DNA of 8,968 nucleotides from Planctomycetota bacterium (GTDB taxonomy: Bacteria > Planctomycetota > Planctomycetia > Pirellulales > Lacipirellulaceae), in assembly GCA_013151315.1 (NCBI GenBank), contig JAADIN010000279.1:1-8968 (forward strand). The letters are read 5' to 3'. A program made the translations under genes and the position numbers. Shown here piece by piece: positions 5,392-8,968 of this stretch; position 1 is the stretch's first letter, and the number at the start of each line of letters is the position of its first letter. Under the pieces are notes generated by a model. The model ran no database searches and was not told the DNA's origin. It saw only the letters and a list, made by a program, of their open reading frames with translations.

Positions 5392-6858
5392 ATGGCGAAT
5401 CTCTCGGTCTGGCTTACTCCGATTTGGCTGCTCGCAGTGGGCGCTACGATAGGCACCGCAATCCTGCTTGTCTTGTGGGGCGTTTGTGCAATCGCCAACC
5501 GTCGCCTAGCCCGTGCGATTTGGGTCCGAGTTCGCGAGGGCATCTTGCTGCCGATCAGCTACACGCTTCTTGCCCTCGCGGTGGTTGCCGTGGTCGCGGC
5601 ACCGATGATGCCGCTGGACCGAATGATCTCCTCGCTGCAGCGCATGCAGCAGGTCGGCCCCGTTCGGTTCGAAGCGACCATCCCGGCCAACACTTCAGAC
5701 TTCGAAATCCAAGACGTCGCCTTCCACCTCGATGAACTGCGGAGATATTCGATCGAGAGCGAACAAGACATTGCTCTGAACGTCGAATCGGGAAAAGGTT
5801 TTGCTGAACCCTTGGTTCTGGTCGAAGGTGGACAACTCTACCAATGGTCTCCCGGCAGCAATTTGCCGCGTGCCTTTGAAGAGAACGTCACGGGGCTGTT
5901 TATCTCGAACGAAAGCGATTTGCCGACTGTGGTCCAAGGGACGTTTCAGACCGAAGTCGAAATGCCGGAGGTCCACGACCTGGGGATCACTGCCGGCAGT
6001 GTGGTGGCTCTCTTCTTGATCTACCTGACGATTTGCTGGCTCGCGCCGCGGGTTTCAATTATTGCCACGGCCACTGCCAAAGAAGCCGTTTCGCAGCCAT
6101 TATTCTTGCTACTGACGATCGTCGGCGTGGTGGCGCTGGTGGCCTATGTCTATATTCCTTACAACACATTTGGCGAAGACGTCAAAATGCTCAAGACCTC
6201 GGGCATGACGACCATCAAGGTGCTGGCCATCATGGTTGCGCTGTGGACGGCCAGCGTCTCGGTTTCCGACGAAATCGAAGGGCGCACGGCGCTTACGGTT
6301 CTCTCCAAACCGGTAGGACGTCGACAATTTATCTTCGGCAAGTTTCTCGGCATCGTCTGGCCCATTTTGCTGATGTTCATCATATTGGGCATCCTCTTTT
6401 TGCTCACCGTTTCGTACAAAGTGGTCTACGATGCGCGGGAGTCTTCCAAAACCATGCCGAACTGGCAGCTTTGCTACGAAGAAGTGGTGCGAATCGTGCC
6501 GGGACTCGTCCTCGCGTTTTACGAAGCGGTCGTGATGGCGGCAATCAGCGTGGCAATTTCGACTCGGCTGTCGATGTTGCCCAACTTGGTCATCTGCGGG
6601 TCAGTCTACGTGTTGGGCCATTTGGGACCATTGATCGTAAAATCGGCCGCCGGCGAGATTGTGTTTGTCAAGTTTATTGGCCGACTGATCTCGGTCATGT
6701 TGCCGGTGCTCGACCACTACGAAATCGAAGGGGCGATTGCCGGCGCGTCGACCGTACCTGCCGAGTATCTTTGGATGGCCCTGCTGTATAGTTTTCTTTA
6801 CTGTACGGCAGCGATGCTGCTGGCGCTGATCTTCTTTGAAGAACGGGACTTGGCGTAG
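5392..6858 (+). CDS. ABC-2-type transporter permease
   Basis: This 488-residue inner-membrane protein has two N-terminal membrane helices (about 10-36 and 50-72), a soluble extracytoplasmic domain of about 120 residues (75-197), then about seven further helices (about 198-218, 235-256, 273-292, 319-341, 366-390, 396-417, 458-482). Between helices lies EIEGRTALTVLSKPVGRRQFIFGKFLG (294-320). It is the cytoplasmic coupling segment typical of ABC-2/NosY/GldF-type permeases (E..GT..LL..P..R...l.GK). Such proteins pair with a separate ATPase to move lipids, polymers, drugs or copper-related cargo. No ATPase gene adjoins this one in the window, so partner and cargo are unknown; the ATPase may be encoded elsewhere. 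No Shine-Dalgarno site precedes the ATG at 5392. The large extracytoplasmic insert between helices 2 and 3 seems typical of planctomycete members. Confidence 0.88.
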   Translation: MANLSVWLTPIWLLAVGATIGTAILLVLWGVCAIANRRLARAIWVRVREGILLPISYTLLALAVVAVVAAPMMPLDRMISSLQRMQQVGPVRFEATIPANTSDFEIQDVAFHLDELRRYSIESEQDIALNVESGKGFAEPLVLVEGGQLYQWSPGSNLPRAFEENVTGLFISNESDLPTVVQGTFQTEVEMPEVHDLGITAGSVVALFLIYLTICWLAPRVSIIATATAKEAVSQPLFLLLTIVGVVALVAYVYIPYNTFGEDVKMLKTSGMTTIKVLAIMVALWTASVSVSDEIEGRTALTVLSKPVGRRQFIFGKFLGIVWPILLMFIILGILFLLTVSYKVVYDARESSKTMPNWQLCYEEVVRIVPGLVLAFYEAVVMAAISVAISTRLSMLPNLVICGSVYVLGHLGPLIVKSAAGEIVFVKFIGRLISVMLPVLDHYEIEGAIAGASTVPAEYLWMALLYSFLYCTAAMLLALIFFEERDLA

Positions 6859-6972
6859 AGGTGGGAGATGCCAAAGGTTTTGCCATGACGAATCCAGGAA
6901 AAAAGCTAGCTATTGGATCGCCGTTCTCCTGGCGGCTATTTTGCAATCGTAGCAAGGAGCGTACCTACCAGC

Positions 6973-6978
6973 TATAAT
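6973..6978 (+). promoter_or_regulatory. Perfect -10 box for the MBL/thioesterase unit
   Basis: TATAAT is exact. At 17-bp spacing the -35 position reads TAGCAA (6950-6955), a poor match. A start near 6985 would place the upstream in-frame ATG at 6913 outside the transcript and supports a later translation start. Confidence 0.4.
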
Positions 6979-7023
6979 GCTGCCAACCAATCCTCCGGCA
7001 ACCACTCGAAAGATCGATACGAC

Positions 7024-7854
7024 GTGCCACGCTTACCCGTCAGTCGCGACATTACCGGCCAGATGATTTTTCTAGGGACGGGGACCTCGGTCGGCGTTCC
7101 GGCGATTGGCTGCGGTTGCGAGGTTTGCACGAGCGAAAATCCTCGTAACTACCGCACCCGATGTAGTGTGGTTCTCGGACTCCCCGAGGGAAATTTACTG
7201 ATTGATAGCCCACCCGATCTTCGTCAGCAACTTCTGCGAGAGAAAATCGGTATCGTCCACTCGGTGCTTTATACCCATGAACATGCCGACCATATCTTTG
7301 GGCTCGACGATCTTCGCTTGATGCAATTTTATTTGGACGGTCCGGTGCCCCTCTATTGCGAACCGGCGGTGGAAACACGTATTCGCAAGTCGTTTGACTA
7401 CGCCTTCCTATCGACCCAAGGCCTTCACGCTGGGGCGGTGCCGCAGTTAGAAATGCGGCCTCTCGGGTTGGAAGAATTCGAGGTGCTCGGAGCGAGGATA
7501 CTCCCTATTCGTCTCAAGCATGGACCAAGATTCGACGTTTTGGGGTTTCGCTTTGGCGACGTCGCCTACTGCACCGATACCAATGGGATTCCGCCGGAGA
7601 GCATAGACAAACTACAGGGGCTGGAGGTGTTGGTGCTCGACTGCTTAGGCCGCAAGCCCCATGCGACCCATTTTTGTCTCGAAGAATCGTTGGCCATCGC
7701 TGCGAAACTGAAACCTCGCCGAACGTTGCTGACGCACCTTTCCCACGACCTGGGCGACGAGATGAACGAATCGTTGCCCGAAGGCGTCGAGATCGCCTAC
7801 GACGGGCTGAGCATTCCACTGTCGCTAGTCGTAACGGACCGAGGCAACTCCTAA
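7024..7854 (+). CDS. Metallo-beta-lactamase-fold hydrolase, PhnP-like
   Basis: The frame codes 276 residues from a GTG at 7024. An ATG at 7063 (263 aa) would cut into the first strand, and the ATG at 6913 lies before the TATAAT box, so 7024 is my best guess. Motifs in 276-residue numbering are FLGTGTSVGVP; GCGCEVC (C30, C32, C35); THEHADH (H85, H87, D89, H90) for the two-metal site; LKHG (H166); YCTDTN (D185); and THLSH (H238, H241). This set matches PhnP and related phosphodiesterases: an HxHxDH di-metal centre plus, as I recall from PhnP structure, a structural zinc held by three Cys and a His equivalent to H241. PhnP hydrolyses cyclic phosphodiesters, but no phosphonate genes are near, so the substrate here is unknown. 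The thioesterase gene follows after 16 bp, probably in one operon. Confidence 0.9.
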   Translation: MPRLPVSRDITGQMIFLGTGTSVGVPAIGCGCEVCTSENPRNYRTRCSVVLGLPEGNLLIDSPPDLRQQLLREKIGIVHSVLYTHEHADHIFGLDDLRLMQFYLDGPVPLYCEPAVETRIRKSFDYAFLSTQGLHAGAVPQLEMRPLGLEEFEVLGARILPIRLKHGPRFDVLGFRFGDVAYCTDTNGIPPESIDKLQGLEVLVLDCLGRKPHATHFCLEESLAIAAKLKPRRTLLTHLSHDLGDEMNESLPEGVEIAYDGLSIPLSLVVTDRGNS

Positions 7855-7870
7855 TCAAGCGAGCCAAACA

Positions 7871-8320
7871 ATGCCCAGATCAGACCAAGCAGAAACGCGC
7901 GCTCGATACAAGGTTTTCGAGCAAGTCATAACTCGATGGAAAGACAACGACGTCTACGGTCATATTAACAACGCGGTTTATAACAGTTGGATGGACACGG
8001 CCGTGACTAATTTTTTTCGAAGTCAGTGGCGTGAACTTCCACACACTCCGATCATTCCGGTTGCCGCCGAAACATTACTTACCTTCCGCCAATCCGTGGC
8101 CCATCCTGCGAAATTGGAGACTGGTTTCCGAGTGGATCGGATCGGCCTCAGTTCCGTGAAATGCGGCGTTGGCATTTTCCAAGCCGGTGAAACTGAAGCT
8201 GCGGCATGGGGGCACATGATCCACGTATGGGTCGACCGAACGACGAACCAATCGGTGCCGATTCCCGACGTGGTTCGTCAAGGGCTGGAAACGGCGTTGG
8301 CTGGGGAGCTATCGGCATGA
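7871..8320 (+). CDS. Hotdog-fold acyl-CoA thioesterase (4HBT/YbgC-like)
   Basis: This 149-residue protein has the 4HBT signature TRWKDNDVYGHINNAVYNSWMDTA (residues 21-44), with D27 in the usual catalytic Asp position and GHINN contributing to the active-site helix cap. The central ETLLTFRQSVAHPAKLETGFRVDRIG forms the next hotdog strands. Length fits the family (about 130-150). Such enzymes hydrolyse acyl-CoA thioesters in the cytosol; chain length and substrate cannot be told. The ATG lies 16 bp after the MBL stop, with only a weak AAGCGAG possible ribosome site, and likely shares that gene's transcript. A strong hairpin at 8345-8380 follows 25 bp after the stop. Confidence 0.9.
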   Translation: MPRSDQAETRARYKVFEQVITRWKDNDVYGHINNAVYNSWMDTAVTNFFRSQWRELPHTPIIPVAAETLLTFRQSVAHPAKLETGFRVDRIGLSSVKCGVGIFQAGETEAAAWGHMIHVWVDRTTNQSVPIPDVVRQGLETALAGELSA

Positions 8321-8662
8321 GCGGACGTAGTCATCATCACGTGCGCGATTACCAGAGCGTCCATACGCCCTGGTAATCGCAGTCGAAAACTGAAACGCCC
8401 GTCGGGTACGGGGCAAGCACGGCTGCAAGCGAGAGTTGCTAGCCGCGGACCAGTGAACGGCATCTGCTTGCTCTGGGACTTCGATCCTGCCGCGTCGGAT
8501 CAGCAACATCGTTTCTTCGGCACGAGCCAGCACCGCCTCTGCTTCTCTCCTATTGCCCGTTTTTAGCGAACGACGATACGACTGACCATGAAACCGCAAA
8601 TGGTATGGGCCAAATTCAGGATGTCGTTTGAGGCTTGCCACGTTTTGATTTCCATCGAGCAA
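8309..8662 (-). pseudogene. N-terminal remnant of a tyrosine recombinase (phage-type integrase)
   Basis: The minus-strand frame begins with about 70 residues (8662 down to about 8453) that look like the N-terminal part of planctomycete integrases: VASLKRHPEFGPYHLRFHG, then SYRRSLKTGNRREAEAVLAR and EETMLLIRRGRIEVP. That segment precedes the SAM-like core-binding domain. After ADAVHW the similarity stops, and the rest of the 117-residue frame is Arg-rich, carries the 8345 hairpin, and runs into the 3' end of the thioesterase gene. No catalytic domain (R...HxxR...Y) exists in the window, so the gene is a truncated relic. It lies 180 bp beyond the 3' end of tRNA-Gln and is read in the same direction, the usual place for an integrase of a tRNA-targeting element. 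It could still be expressed as a short protein, but function as a recombinase is excluded. Confidence 0.65.
8345..8380. terminator. Strong hairpin after the thioesterase gene
   Basis: GCGATTACCAG pairs with CTGGTAATCGC (11 bp). After one A/C mismatch, GCGT pairs with ACGC around a CCAT loop: 15 of 16 pairs. There is no T-run on either side, so it may be a 3'-end protective hairpin or a REP-like palindrome rather than a classical terminator. It lies between convergent sequences (the thioesterase and the integrase remnant). Confidence 0.6.
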
Positions 8663-8841
8663 CCGATCTGTTGCCTGATGGAATGATCGCGTGGAGGCCC
8701 TCCGGAGACCAGCAATATGAGTGCCCTATGGTTGCCCAAGTGTGTCAGTTTTGAAAACACGGCTTAGGTGGCGGATGAGCCAAATCGCGTAAGCTCTTGA
8801 AGAGAAACAGCTTAGGTTTTGGGCGATAGGAGAAGAAAAAG

Positions 8842-8912
8842 CTGGGGAACTAGGATTTGAACCTAGACTGACGGAGTCAGAGTCCGTAGTGCTACCGTTA
8901 CACTATTCCCCA
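8842..8912 (-). tRNA. tRNA-Gln (anticodon CUG)
   Basis: Read on the minus strand, a full 71-nt cloverleaf is seen. The acceptor TGGGGAA pairs with TTCCCCA. The D arm is GTGT/GCAC, the anticodon stem ACGGA/TCCGT with loop CTCTGAC (anticodon CTG), the variable loop has 4 nt, and the T arm is CTAGG/CCTAG with loop TTCAAAT. The discriminator is G73. The 3' CCA is not encoded. A T5 run follows at 8836-8840 and may terminate transcription. It decodes CAG. Confidence 0.97.
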
Positions 8913-8921
8913 GGGTGGGGC

Positions 8922-8947
8922 CGGGCTCGGGGACGAGCCGGCTCGCT
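8922..8947. repeat. 26-bp palindromic repeat, copy 2
   Basis: This is an exact copy of 3356-3381 in the same orientation. It lies 9 nt in front of the 5' end of tRNA-Gln, so it sits in the tRNA's leader or promoter region. Confidence 0.85.
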
Positions 8948-8968
8948 GTGGTAAAGCGTTGTGGGCGC

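Noticed and set aside
6033..6791. A 252-codon open frame within the permease gene
   Set aside because: It is a +1-type shadow of the permease; its translation is rich in His, Arg and Gly with no domain, while the other frame has clear membrane helices.
6941..6978. TTGCAA as -35 box for TATAAT
   Set aside because: The spacing is 26 bp, too long for a sigma-70-type promoter.
6913..7023. N-terminal extension of the MBL protein from the ATG at 6913
   Set aside because: The extension has no similarity to the family and begins upstream of the TATAAT box at 6973.
8345..8380. Integron attC site
   Set aside because: The hairpin lacks the GTTRRRY/RYYYAAC core sites and the unpaired bases typical of attC.
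8563..8760. Minus-strand 65-codon frame before the integrase remnant
   Set aside because: It is in another frame over the integrase-like segment and shows no motif.

Overview
The window looks like chromosomal DNA of a planctomycete, most likely Pirellulales-like. This rests on family resemblance recalled from memory, not on a search. The supporting features are a DUF6798-type membrane protein, a short Cys-rich lipoprotein with a 'CxxCC...VLDGPY' start, a secreted protein with a cytochrome-like C-X4-CH motif and a DPFDPEVFNRRY tail, frequent lack of Shine-Dalgarno sites, and intergenic short-period repeat arrays. Most genes are ordinary housekeeping or accessory genes. I see no complete mobile element, CRISPR array or recognised defence operon.

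Layout. Positions 3-1505 hold the 3' part of a polytopic membrane protein, overlapping by ATGA a HAD-superfamily phosphatase/mutase (1502-2182). Positions 2183-2796 are gene-free but full of repeats: decamer arrays, a 9-mer GCAGAG-type array and a large imperfect inverted repeat. They end in a possible extended -10 promoter for an unrecognised 122-residue helical protein (2797-3165). Positions 3166-3498 hold no convincing gene, but contain a possible group II intron 3'-end relic, one copy of a 26-bp palindromic repeat, and a 10-bp inverted repeat just before a small lipoprotein gene (3499-3798). That gene converges on, and overlaps by 119 bp, a secreted cytochrome-like protein on the minus strand (3680-4732).

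A second inverted array of decamers (CGCGAAA units) lies in the divergent gap at 4733-5031. It is followed by acylphosphatase (5032-5316), a TAGC heptamer array, and an ABC-2-type permease without an adjacent ATPase (5392-6858). A perfect TATAAT box precedes a probable two-gene unit: a PhnP-like metallo-beta-lactamase-fold hydrolase (about 7024-7854) and a hotdog acyl-CoA thioesterase (7871-8320). The right end carries a strong hairpin, the N-terminal remnant of a tyrosine recombinase, tRNA-Gln(CUG) on the minus strand, and a second exact copy of the 26-bp repeat. This looks like the scar of an old element integrated beside a tRNA gene.

The genes do not form one pathway. Plausible transcription units are membrane protein plus HAD hydrolase, and MBL hydrolase plus thioesterase; the others look like single genes. 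The most unusual content is the non-coding part: several intergenic arrays of different sequence share a design of short units repeated every 7-10 bp, two of them arranged as mirror-image arms.
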